64,000 nt of DNA from Haemophilus parainfluenzae (GTDB taxonomy: Bacteria; Pseudomonadota; Gammaproteobacteria; Enterobacterales; Pasteurellaceae), in the NCBI RefSeq assembly GCF_014931415.1, contig NZ_CP063121.1, forward strand, positions 310,001 to 374,000. Reading direction: 5' to 3'. Below, in pieces: positions 8,853 to 17,208 of the stretch. Positions within the stretch are counted from its first letter, which is position 1. Each line of letters begins with the position of its first letter. A program made the translations under genes and the position numbers. Under the pieces are notes generated by a model. That model saw only the letters and a program-made list of their open reading frames with translations, was not told where the DNA came from and ran no database searches.

Positions 8853-10385
8853 ATGGAAAAACTAACCTGTTATGTTATTTATGCTTCTGAAAAAATAGAG
8901 GGACTGAGTCATTTTTTACATTGCGCCTCTGACTATCATGTTGTTCCTATTCCTGCAGTAACTAAAGAACAGGTTAGCTTACTCGGTCATTCTTCAGCTT
9001 TATTTAATTTAAAGAAAGCTGAAGAACTACTTGATCGCACTCCCAATAACAAAGAAATTGCCCACACGCTATCTCATATTCAGTGCTGGAAAGCTATTAC
9101 TGAAAATGAACAGTTACAAGATGATGATTTTGCTTTAATTGCTGAAAGTGAAATACACCCTGTTGAAAACTTTATTCAGCACGCTATCCATTATGCTAAT
9201 AAATACTCTTCTTACGGAATTATCAAATTACAGCGCGATGGTGAAACTCCTGCTTGTGAACGGCTATACCAAGCTAGTGATGAACCAGATGCATTAATCT
9301 ATGGCGATACAAATCAATACAATTATGGTTGTTCACTCTATCTCATCCGCAAAGATGTGGCAAAAAAATTAACCGCACTTTTAAGTGAAATGAAACCCTA
9401 CTGGCTTGCAGATCAATTTACTGCATTCCATGAACCTCAAAATATTGCTCAAGCACGTTATCTATTGGGGGAGAATCCAGCCAAAAAACAACAAGATAAA
9501 GTTGAAAATCCACTATTTAGCATCATTGTGCCAATCTATAATGTTGAACGTTACCTCGAGCAATGTATTGAATCTGTCTTAGCGCAAGATTATCAGAATT
9601 ATGAACTCATTTTAGTTGATGATGGTTCACCAGATAATTCCATCGATATTTGCATCAAATATGCAAAACAATATTCTAATATTGTTTTTATCCATAAAAT
9701 TAACGGTGGAGTATCCGACGCAAGAAATGCAGGCATTCAAATTGCTCGAGGAGAGTATTTAATGTTTTTAGATAGTGATGATTATTGGGAAGGAACAACT
9801 ATTCTCTCTAATTTACAAAAGATAATTACTGAAAATAATCCCGATACTATCTTCAATTATATGAGCAGTGTCTATCCAGACAAAATTGTGAACCATTACA
9901 TCAACCGAGATAAGCTAATAGGCTCTTTTAGGGAAGACTTTCAAAGCCTTTATCAAGATGGAATTTATCTTGGGTTCCCCTTTACAAAAACAATAAAAAG
10001 AGAATTAATTTTAAAAAACCACCTCTTTTTTATAAAAGGGCGATCTTTTGAAGATGTTGCATGGAGTTTTTTTCTTACTAAATATATTAGTAGTTATGCG
10101 ATTTATAAAAACTGCTTTTATATGTATAGAAGAGAAAGAAAAGGTTCAATTAGTTCTGTTGCGACCTCTAAAAATCAAGCAAGTCTATTTCAAAATCTAT
10201 CTGATGTAATAACTGAAATAGAAAATATGAAACTCAACAATGAGTTGTTGCCTGGATTTAAAAAATATGTAGATGATATTTATGGGTATGTAATGACATG
10301 CTATGAACTGCTGCCAGAGAATGAAAAAGTAGATTTTCTTAATTTGAAAGAAAAATACGAAAAAGAATTTAATGCTTTGTGGTAA
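8853..10385 (+). CDS. Two-domain glycosyltransferase (GT25-like plus GT2)
   Basis: Probably a cytoplasmic enzyme that adds sugars to lipooligosaccharide or another surface glycan. Residues 1 to about 205 resemble the LPS GT25 family: an N-terminal VIYASE strand, KAEELLDRTPNNKEIAHTLSH and SHIQCWKAI. The usual acidic EDD motif is replaced by ALIAESEIHP, so this half may be degenerate. From about residue 218 a GT2 domain begins with SIIVPIYNVERYLEQCIESV, then LVDDGSPDNS and the DxD-type FLDSDD near 305. The second half is more A/T-rich than the first, suggesting domain fusion with transferred DNA. The gene lies 8 bp after nhaA and ends at a shared terminator. Acceptor and sugar cannot be read from the sequence. 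Confidence 0.8.
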   Translation: MEKLTCYVIYASEKIEGLSHFLHCASDYHVVPIPAVTKEQVSLLGHSSALFNLKKAEELLDRTPNNKEIAHTLSHIQCWKAITENEQLQDDDFALIAESEIHPVENFIQHAIHYANKYSSYGIIKLQRDGETPACERLYQASDEPDALIYGDTNQYNYGCSLYLIRKDVAKKLTALLSEMKPYWLADQFTAFHEPQNIAQARYLLGENPAKKQQDKVENPLFSIIVPIYNVERYLEQCIESVLAQDYQNYELILVDDGSPDNSIDICIKYAKQYSNIVFIHKINGGVSDARNAGIQIARGEYLMFLDSDDYWEGTTILSNLQKIITENNPDTIFNYMSSVYPDKIVNHYINRDKLIGSFREDFQSLYQDGIYLGFPFTKTIKRELILKNHLFFIKGRSFEDVAWSFFLTKYISSYAIYKNCFYMYRRERKGSISSVATSKNQASLFQNLSDVITEIENMKLNNELLPGFKKYVDDIYGYVMTCYELLPENEKVDFLNLKEKYEKEFNALW

Positions 10386-10435
10386 ATATTATAGATAAAC
10401 ATACTATTAATACTAATCAAGATTTATAAGTTGAA

Positions 10436-10472
10436 TAAAAAATCCCTTAGCGCTCACTGAGGGATTTTTACA
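10436..10472. terminator. Bidirectional terminator between two convergent sugar-transferase genes
   Basis: AAAATCCCT and AGGGATTTT form a 9-bp stem (about 10439-10447 and 10459-10467), with A-rich and T-rich flanks, between the two-domain glycosyltransferase and the gene ending at 10477. Confidence 0.75.
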
Positions 10473-10476
10473 AGTC

Positions 10477-11616
10477 TTATTCAGAAAACAACCGCTTGAT
10501 CTCTTTCTCATACAAATAAATATTCACAGGATTAGTTGGTAATTGCGAATCTAAATATTCATTTGCTCTTTTCACATATTCTTCATGATGCTTATCATGG
10601 TTATCAATCACATCAAGTAATACTTTTGCACCTTCAAATGCATCGAACTGATCGTAATAATACCCTACACCTTTTGGAATTAGTTTTGAATTATGAATAA
10701 ATGGATAACCGCCATACAAAGCATCATTGTAAGCATAATTCAAGCCATTTTCCCACTGATGACTTAGCACAATATCTACATAGCGAGTAAGAAAATCAGG
10801 CATTTGATAACGCCCTTCTACCGTCATCACCCCATTTTTAACAAGATTAGTTCGACCTATGAAATTGAAAAAGGTTGGATTATCTTTTTTATCGTAGGTG
10901 TTGCACATATAGACGTTTTTAATTTTCTCAGGCGCTTCACGATAGGCTTGTTCAGCAATTAACACTGGCGTAAAACAGGTTTTTACAATGTTAATATTGG
11001 CTTCAAAAGAAGCTATACGCTTAGCTTTTTTCTCAGTATCTGGTTTATACCCAAAAGTAAGATTATGCTTCTCTTTGATTCGCTTAATTACTTGATCACA
11101 GAATACTGGCGACCAAATTGCTGGTACAACATAAGCAGGGCAACGATACATAATAGAAAAATAAGATTTACAGGTATTCTCATGCTGTGGAATCATCCAT
11201 ACAGAATCAAATAACGTACCATTAAACACTCTTCCTGCTTTCTTATCAAAAAGGAAATTTTCCATATCCATAATAAAGTCATTACCCATTTTATAGCAAA
11301 CAACTTTACCACCATGTTGATGCATTCGAGTAACTTGATGAGGTTCAATCACCAATGTTCCCTCAATCAATACGTCTAATTGATCAATTACATCCTCAAT
11401 ATAAGCGTATTTCAAATTTAATCCATCAAGCATAAACCCTTCTGGAGGTGTAGTGCGTTTCTCAGGCCCCCAAGAAACCAGAATAACATCTTCTACAATT
11501 GACGAATGTTGAAATAAATGAAAAAGATGAATGACATTTTGATTTGCACCGTTTGCCCAAATATCTGTCACTTTTGCTTCTAAATTAAAAGTAATCCCAA
11601 TTTTATATTTACGCAT
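10477..11616 (-). CDS. Glycosyltransferase-like protein, possibly DUF2827
   Basis: The function is not established. The 379-residue soluble protein has no signal peptide. Its C-terminal half has the feel of a GT-B sugar transferase: NDALYGGYPFIHNSKLI near residues 298-314 resembles the donor-binding loop in which these enzymes select a nucleotide sugar. From memory the protein resembles the DUF2827 family, but I could not check this. It lies 132 bp downstream of a large trimeric autotransporter on the same strand. A strong terminator at 11701-11728 separates them, so it needs read-through or its own promoter. Position suggests, without proving, that it decorates the Ser/Thr-rich adhesin. It could instead act on lipooligosaccharide. 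Confidence 0.65.
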   Translation of the reverse strand: MRKYKIGITFNLEAKVTDIWANGANQNVIHLFHLFQHSSIVEDVILVSWGPEKRTTPPEGFMLDGLNLKYAYIEDVIDQLDVLIEGTLVIEPHQVTRMHQHGGKVVCYKMGNDFIMDMENFLFDKKAGRVFNGTLFDSVWMIPQHENTCKSYFSIMYRCPAYVVPAIWSPVFCDQVIKRIKEKHNLTFGYKPDTEKKAKRIASFEANINIVKTCFTPVLIAEQAYREAPEKIKNVYMCNTYDKKDNPTFFNFIGRTNLVKNGVMTVEGRYQMPDFLTRYVDIVLSHQWENGLNYAYNDALYGGYPFIHNSKLIPKGVGYYYDQFDAFEGAKVLLDVIDNHDKHHEEYVKRANEYLDSQLPTNPVNIYLYEKEIKRLFSE

Positions 11617-11649
11617 GCTTTCTTCCTTCTTCTATTACTTAAATTATCT

Positions 11650-11660
11650 AAAAGTGCGGT
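11650..11660 (+). other. Uptake signal sequence between the adhesin and the glycosyltransferase-like gene
   Basis: AAAAGTGCGGTC holds the perfect Haemophilus uptake core AAGTGCGGT in single copy, followed by an A/T-rich stretch as in the extended consensus. Confidence 0.8.
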
Positions 11661-11696
11661 CAAAAATAAAACTGTTTTTTAAATAACTTAAATAAT

Positions 11697-11732
11697 AAAA
11701 ATCACTCGGATATTCCTATCCGAGTGATTTAT
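11697..11732. terminator. Strong terminator after the adhesin gene
   Basis: A 12-bp perfect stem, ATCACTCGGATA (11701-11712) with its complement at 11717-11728, encloses a 4-nt loop. On the minus strand it is followed by TTTTTATTATT. It should end most adhesin transcripts before the glycosyltransferase-like gene. Confidence 0.88.
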
Positions 11733-11748
11733 CTAGTTTAGTGAATGA

Positions 11749-14700
11749 CTACCATTGATAACCTACACCGGCACCAACATTGTAATCACCTTGAGTGGTT
11801 GCAGCCCCGCTCACTTTGAAGATAACTTTATTGTTATCGCTCGCACGAGAGTAACCTACTGCAACAGCACTTTCACCTTTGTAGTTACCTACACCAAGGC
11901 CAACCATTGAACCACCTGCTTTCGTTACTTGTGGGATGTTAGCTGCTGCTGTTGCACCAGCAATACCACCACGAAGTTTCTTATCAGTTTTTCTCAAGTC
12001 ACTACGTACGGAACCAATTTTGCTATCAACATATTGTTTATTAGCCGCATCAGTACCACGAACAGGATCTGCGACATTTGTGATTCGACGTTCATTACCG
12101 ACTGAACCAACTGAAACAGTATTTGCTTCATTTGCTACAGAGCCTTGACCTAGAGCTACTGAGTTAGCTGCAGTTGCTTTCGCACCTTGACCAACAGCAG
12201 TTGAGTTTTTACCTGAAGCTTGTGAGTTATTGCCTAATGCAGTGCCATTTTCGCCACTTGCATTTGATCCATAACCAACCGCAGTTGCATCTTTACCTTT
12301 CGCTTTCGCACTATCACGTTTGCTGGTGTTATCCGCTGCAAATGCTGTTTTACCATCTTTGCTGATCAAACCAGAATCTTCAATACGTTTTGCTGTGCTT
12401 TCAGCCGCTGAAGCTGAAGAGCTTGCCGCTGTTGCAGAGCTGTCTGCTGCTGAAGCTGAAGAGCTTGCTGCGGTTGCTGAAGAATCTGCTGCTGATGCTG
12501 AAGAACTTGCTGCGGTTGCAGAGCTGTCTGCTGCTGAAGCTGATGAGCTTGCGGCGGTTGCAGAGCTGTCTGCCGCTGATGCTGAAGAGCTTGCTGCGGT
12601 TGCAGAGCTATCTGCTGCTGAAGCTGAAGAGCTTGCCGCTGTTGCAGAGCTGTCTGCCGCTGATGCTGAAGAGCTTGCTGCGGTTGCAGAGCTATCTGCT
12701 GCTGAAGCTGAAGAGCTTGCCGCTGTTGCAGAGCTGTCTGCTGCTGAAGCTGAAGAGCTTGCTGCGGTTGCTGAAGAATCTGCTGCTGATGCTGAAGAAC
12801 TTGCTGCGGTTGCAGAGCTATCCGCTGCTGATGCTGAAGAGCTTGCTGCGGTTGCTGAGCTGTCCGCTGCTGATGCTGAAGAGCTTGCTGCAGTCGCTGA
12901 GCTATCTGCTGCTGAAGCTGAAGAGCTTGCCGCTGTTGCAGAGCTGTCTGCTGCTGAAGCTGAAGAGCTTGCTGCGGTTGCTGAAGAATCTGCTGCTGAT
13001 GCTGAAGAACTTGCTGCGGTTGCAGAGCTGTCTGCTGCTGAAGCTGATGAGCTTGCGGCGGTTGCAGAGCTGTCTGCCGCTGATGCTGAAGAGCTTGCTG
13101 CGGTTGCAGAGCTATCTGCTGCTGAAGCTGAAGAGCTTGCCGCTGTTGCAGAGCTGTCTGCCGCTGATGCTGAAGAGCTTGCTGCGGTTGCAGAGCTATC
13201 TGCTGCTGAAGCTGAAGAGCTTGCCGCTGTTGCAGAGCTGTCTGCTGCTGAAGCTGAAGAGCTTGCTGCGGTTGCTGAAGAATCTGCTGCTGATGCTGAA
13301 GAACTTGCTGCGGTTGCAGAAGAATCTGCCGCTGATGCTGATGAACTTGCTGCTTTTGCAGAAGAATCTGCCGCTGATGCTGAAGAGCTTGCTGCAGTCG
13401 CAGAAGAATCTGCCGCTGAAGCTGAAGAGCTTGCTGCGGTTGCTGAGCTGTCCGCTGCTGACGCTGAAGAGCTTGCTGCGGTTGCTGAGCTATCTGCTGC
13501 TGACGCTGATGAGCTTGCGGCTTTCGCTGAGCTATCTGCTGCTGACGCTGAAGAGCTTGCCGCTGTTGCAGAGCTGTCTGCTGCTGAAGCTGAAGAGCTT
13601 GCTGCGGTTGCTGAAGAATCTGCTGCTGATGCTGAAGAACTTGCTGCGGTTGCAGAAGAATCTGCCGCTGATGCTGATGAACTTGCTGCTTTTGCAGAAG
13701 AATCTGCCGCTGATGCTGAAGAGCTTGCTGCAGTCGCAGAAGAATCTGCCGCTGAAGCTGAAGAGCTTGCTGCGGTTGCTGAGCTGTCCGCTGCTGACGC
13801 TGAAGAGCTTGCTGCTGTCGCTGAGCTATCTGCTGCTGACGCTGATGAGCTTGCGGCTTTCGCTGAGCTATCTGCTGCTGACGCTGAAGAGCTTGCTGCA
13901 GTCGCAGAAGAATCTGCCGCTGACGCTGAAGAGTTTGCTGCTGTTGCAGAAGAATCTGCTGCTGATGCTGAAGAACTTGCTGCGGTTGCAGAGCTGTCTG
14001 CTGCTGACGCTGATGAGCTTGCTGCGGTTGCTGAGTTATTTGCTGCTGACGCTGAAGAGCTTGCTGCAGTCGCAGAAGAATCTGCTGCTGATGCTGATGA
14101 GCTTGCGGCGGTTGCAGAGCTGTCTGCCGCTGATGCTGAAGAGCTTGCTGCGGTTGCAGAGCTATCTGCTGCTGACGCTGATGAACTTGCAGCTTTTGCA
14201 GAACTGTCTGCTGCTGACGCTGATGAGCTTGCTGCAGTCGCAGAAGAATCTGCTGCTGATGCTGAAGAGCTTGCGGCTTTCGCTGAGCTATCTGCTGCTG
14301 AAGCGGATGAACTTGCTGCAGTCGCTGAAGAATCTGCTGCTGATGCTGATGAGCTTGCGGCTGTCGCAGAGCTGTCTGCTGCTGAAGCTGAAGAACTTGC
14401 TGCGGTTGCAGAAGAATCTGCCGCTGATGCAGAAGAGCTTGCTGCTTTTGCAGAGCTGTCCGCTGCTGATGCTGAAGAGCTTGCTGCTGTCGCTGAGCTG
14501 TCCGCTGCTGAAGCTGAAGAGCTTGCGGCTGTCGCTGAGCTATCTGCTGCTGACGCTGATGAGCTTGCTGCAGTTGCAGAAGAATCTGCCGCTGATGCTG
14601 AAGAACTTGCAGCTTTTGCAGAACTGTCTGCTGCTGACGCTGATGAGCTTGCTGCTGTTGCAGAAGAATCTGCTGCTGATGCTGAAGAACTTGCTGCTTT

Positions 14701-16803
14701 TGCAGAGCTGTCTGCTGCTGACGCTGATGAGCTTGCGGCGGTTGCTGAGCTATTTGCTGATGAAGCGGCACTTACAGCTGCTGAAGCTGCACTTTCAATT
14801 TTACTTAAGTTGCTGGTAACCACTTCCGCCGCTGATGTTGCCGCTGAAGCTGCTGTAGAGGCTAAAGAAACTGCATTACTTGCACTTGAAGCCGCTGTCT
14901 TAGCTGTTTCATTTGTCTGATCTAGCTGTGAAGTTACTGCATAAAGTTGTGAACCATTGATCGCTTCTGTTGAAGTCGCAGAAATATTACCTGCTGCCAC
15001 ATTGATCAATTTACGCTCATTATCTACTGCACCGACGCTTACGAAGCTACCAGCACCTGCAACGGTTCCTTTGAAGCCACTATAGGTTAAATTACCTACA
15101 GTTGCAGAAGTTACGTTTGCAATTGTGTGAGAGCCAGTTGTAGTTGAATGATTGCCTAATACCACTGCTTCATCTAAACCAGCAGCGATATTTAAGTTAT
15201 TACCCAATACAGTTGTACCGTTTGATGCAATCGTATTGCCGTGACCAATAACGGTGTTATTTTTAGTACCATCTGCGACGTTATTTGCGACACCAACAGC
15301 AATGGTATTTTGAGTATTATTACCAACAAGGTTATATACACCTAACGCGGTGCCATTATTCACGTTTTCACCAACCCAAGTGCGAGCACCAACTGATGTA
15401 CCATTTGTTGTGCGGTTATCCACGCCAGCATAATGACCTAGAGCAGTGCCGTCATTCGTATTCGGGCGAACATAGCTGCGAGACCCCATAACTGTTGCAT
15501 TAGTAGAGTTTTCCCCCGCGGCTGAATATTGTCCCACTACAGTCGCATTCACTGAATTTGCTTCGGCCACAGAATTAGCACCTAATACGGTTGCATTTAC
15601 TGTCCCTGTGCGAGCTGCACTATTAGAACCAATTACCACTGCATCTTCAGATGCTGCTGAGGCACCATCCCCCATAGCAATCGCCTTATATGCATCCGCA
15701 GTTGTTTTTGCTCGCATACCTGCTGTAATAGAAAAATTAGCTCGTGCAGCAGCAGCTGAACGAACTGAGCCGCCATTAGTTCTTAAACTATCCTCTGAAG
15801 GAAGTCTATCTATATCTTCTGTTCCATCATTTACATGGAAATAAATATTAGCGGCTTGATTAGCTAACTCCAATGCATTGTTTGCGGTATTTACTGCAGT
15901 TGATGCATTCATGCTTGCGTTTGTGGCAATAGTCTGACTGAGATCTGCAACACTTTTTGCCGCTGTTGCTGTAGTCTGAGCATTATCTGCAGTAGTTTGT
16001 GCACTATCTGCAGCCGTTTTTGCAGCTGTTGCCGTACTTGCTGTTGAATTTACGACTGTAATCACGTTGTAAAGCTGTGAACCATTAATTGCATCGGTAG
16101 AAGTTGCACTAATTAAGCCTGCTGAAACATATTGAACCTGTCTAGCTGAAGTACTATTACCTACGGCTAAAACTGCTGTTCCACTCGACTCACCATTATT
16201 ACCAACTTCAGTTCCATTAATTGTAATTGAAGTTAATGCATTGCGACTTCCCGTAACCGAACCCGCACCTAACGCAACATCATTAGCATTTTTGGCATTT
16301 GCACCATCACCCGCTGCAACTGAACTTGCACCACTTGCTGTCGCTTGGTTACCCAATGCCGTAGCGCTATTACCCGCATTTGCTAAACGCCCCAGAGCTA
16401 CCCCCTGAGTTACTGACTGAGAGTTAGAACCAATAGCTACTGCATCTTGACCATTTGCCACAACAGTATGACCAATAGCAATACCTTTAACGCCTCCTGT
16501 TGCTTTTGATGAGGCTCCAACAACAACGGCTCCTGGTGCATCAGTCCAACTTCCGCTGCCAATAGCAACAGCTTGACCAGCGGTTCTAGTCACAGTGCCT
16601 TCAGGAATTGCGGCATATGCAATACCCGTTACATCTAAAAGTAATAAAGATAATGCTGATAATTTAAAAATTCTTCCAAATGAGGCTTTACTTTCTACAG
16701 CCTTATTCTCACATGACGCCTTAGCCGCGCCTTTCGCTAATTCGGACGTTACTACCAACGATTGTGTAGTACGATTCCAAATTACTTTAAAAATCTTATT
16801 CAT
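11749..16803 (-). CDS. Trimeric autotransporter adhesin with long Ala/Ser repeat stalk
   Basis: A surface adhesin of the YadA/Hia type (secretion type Vc), 1684 residues. The N-terminus MNKIFKVIWNRTTQSLVVTS is the extended signal peptide region. A hydrophobic core follows, with likely cleavage after IAYA at residue 64. Residues 70-200 and about 365-580 hold YadA-like head repeats (DAVAIGSNS, NSATALGNQ). Two neck motifs, DAINGSQLY and EAINGSQLY, follow. Residues about 683-1468 are a 14-residue repeat SSASAADSSATAAS, in roughly 56 copies. A short head (AVGYGSNASGENGTALG) comes next, then the neck DAANKQYVD and the beta-barrel anchor ending GDYNVGAGVGYQW. Alanines recur at 3-4 spacing, fitting an alanine-packed trimeric coiled coil. 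No homopolymer tract for phase variation was seen. A Shine-Dalgarno AAGGAG lies 11 nt before the ATG. Confidence 0.93.
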   Translation of the reverse strand: MNKIFKVIWNRTTQSLVVTSELAKGAAKASCENKAVESKASFGRIFKLSALSLLLLDVTGIAYAAIPEGTVTRTAGQAVAIGSGSWTDAPGAVVVGASSKATGGVKGIAIGHTVVANGQDAVAIGSNSQSVTQGVALGRLANAGNSATALGNQATASGASSVAAGDGANAKNANDVALGAGSVTGSRNALTSITINGTEVGNNGESSGTAVLAVGNSTSARQVQYVSAGLISATSTDAINGSQLYNVITVVNSTASTATAAKTAADSAQTTADNAQTTATAAKSVADLSQTIATNASMNASTAVNTANNALELANQAANIYFHVNDGTEDIDRLPSEDSLRTNGGSVRSAAAARANFSITAGMRAKTTADAYKAIAMGDGASAASEDAVVIGSNSAARTGTVNATVLGANSVAEANSVNATVVGQYSAAGENSTNATVMGSRSYVRPNTNDGTALGHYAGVDNRTTNGTSVGARTWVGENVNNGTALGVYNLVGNNTQNTIAVGVANNVADGTKNNTVIGHGNTIASNGTTVLGNNLNIAAGLDEAVVLGNHSTTTGSHTIANVTSATVGNLTYSGFKGTVAGAGSFVSVGAVDNERKLINVAAGNISATSTEAINGSQLYAVTSQLDQTNETAKTAASSASNAVSLASTAASAATSAAEVVTSNLSKIESAASAAVSAASSANSSATAASSSASAADSSAKAASSSASAADSSATAASSSASAADSSAKAASSSASAADSSATAASSSASAADSSATAASSSASAADSSATAASSSASAADSSAKAASSSASAADSSATAASSSASAADSSATAASSSASAADSSATAASSSASAADSSAKAASSSASAADSSATAASSSASAADSSAKAASSSASAADSSATAASSSASAADSSATAASSSASAADSSATAASSSASAANNSATAASSSASAADSSATAASSSASAADSSATAANSSASAADSSATAASSSASAADSSAKAASSSASAADSSATAASSSASAADSSATAASSSASAADSSATAASSSASAADSSAKAASSSASAADSSATAASSSASAADSSATAASSSASAADSSATAASSSASAADSSAKAASSSASAADSSATAASSSASAADSSATAASSSASAADSSATAASSSASAADSSAKAASSSASAADSSATAASSSASAADSSATAASSSASAADSSATAASSSASAADSSATAASSSASAADSSATAASSSASAADSSATAASSSASAADSSATAASSSASAADSSATAASSSASAADSSATAASSSASAADSSATAASSSASAADSSATAASSSASAADSSATAASSSASAADSSATAASSSASAADSSATAASSSASAADSSATAASSSASAADSSATAASSSASAADSSATAASSSASAADSSATAASSSASAADSSATAASSSASAADSSATAASSSASAADSSATAASSSASAADSSATAASSSASAAESTAKRIEDSGLISKDGKTAFAADNTSKRDSAKAKGKDATAVGYGSNASGENGTALGNNSQASGKNSTAVGQGAKATAANSVALGQGSVANEANTVSVGSVGNERRITNVADPVRGTDAANKQYVDSKIGSVRSDLRKTDKKLRGGIAGATAAANIPQVTKAGGSMVGLGVGNYKGESAVAVGYSRASDNNKVIFKVSGAATTQGDYNVGAGVGYQW
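12400..14756. repeat. 42-bp in-frame tandem repeat array in the adhesin gene
   Basis: About 56 copies of a 42-bp unit encode SSASAADSSA[T/K]AAS. Because the unit is a multiple of three, copy change keeps the frame. Higher-order copies are visible: sequence from 12481 recurs from 12985 (504 bp, 12 units) for about 340 bp, and sequence from 13271 recurs from 13607 (336 bp, 8 units) for roughly 200 bp before the first difference. Lys at position 11 of the unit occurs only in the N-terminal two-thirds; the C-terminal units are all Thr. Recent block duplication is the likely cause. Confidence 0.95.
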
Positions 16804-17208
16804 AAAAAATGAAACTCCTTTGTATAAATTTAACTTATATAAAACAATGAGCCTGCCTCAAAACGCCCAAGCAGAGACCAATCCCCATTATCTAACACAC
16901 ACTTAATAAAATCTAGGCATTTTCGAGACAATTTGTGTAAAAGTATGTAAATTAATTATCCTAGAAAAAACAAATACATATTTATTTTACTTCTGTACTC
17001 AAAAACTATAACAAAATCCCACTCTCTGCTTTAGCAATACCGACACCTTTTTGTTATGAAAAAACATCATTAAAATTGACCGCACTTTTATCTCAACAAG
17101 AGCGGTCATTCTTGAAATAATTCTAATTCACGTTCATAATGAACGGACATTCATATTTTATAGACTGAAGCTTTTTTTACTTCAGTATTTTCTCATAAGG
17201 CTCGCATT
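16804..17208. other. 405-bp gap between adhesin and emrA
   Basis: The gap holds the adhesin Shine-Dalgarno and presumed promoter (left side), an uptake signal core at about 17080-17088, a short imperfect GACCGC/GCGGTC hairpin at 17077-17108 and the emrA operator-like palindrome at 17131-17145. No coding potential was recognised; the small frame at the left edge runs antisense to the adhesin start. Confidence 0.6.
17131..17145. promoter_or_regulatory. Palindromic operator candidate upstream of emrA
   Basis: CGTTCA-TAA-TGAACG is a perfect 6-3-6 inverted repeat 63 bp before the emrA ATG. Its size and symmetry suit a TetR- or MarR-type repressor of a drug efflux operon. The regulator gene is not in the window. 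Confidence 0.5.

Noticed and set aside
12400..14756. Tandem array considered as a CRISPR
   Set aside because: The units are directly adjacent with no unique spacers, encode protein in frame, and no cas genes are nearby.
12320..14920. An 866-codon open frame on the plus strand and two other frames of about 800 codons across the adhesin repeats
   Set aside because: The 42-bp unit is a multiple of three and has no stop in several frames, so all copies stay open together. The products are low-complexity Ala/Glu/Leu or Gln/Leu strings with no start signals, and the true frame is fixed by head, neck and anchor domains.
16804..16906. Small plus-strand frame reaching past the adhesin start
   Set aside because: Most of it is antisense to the adhesin signal peptide region and shows no family resemblance or ribosome site.
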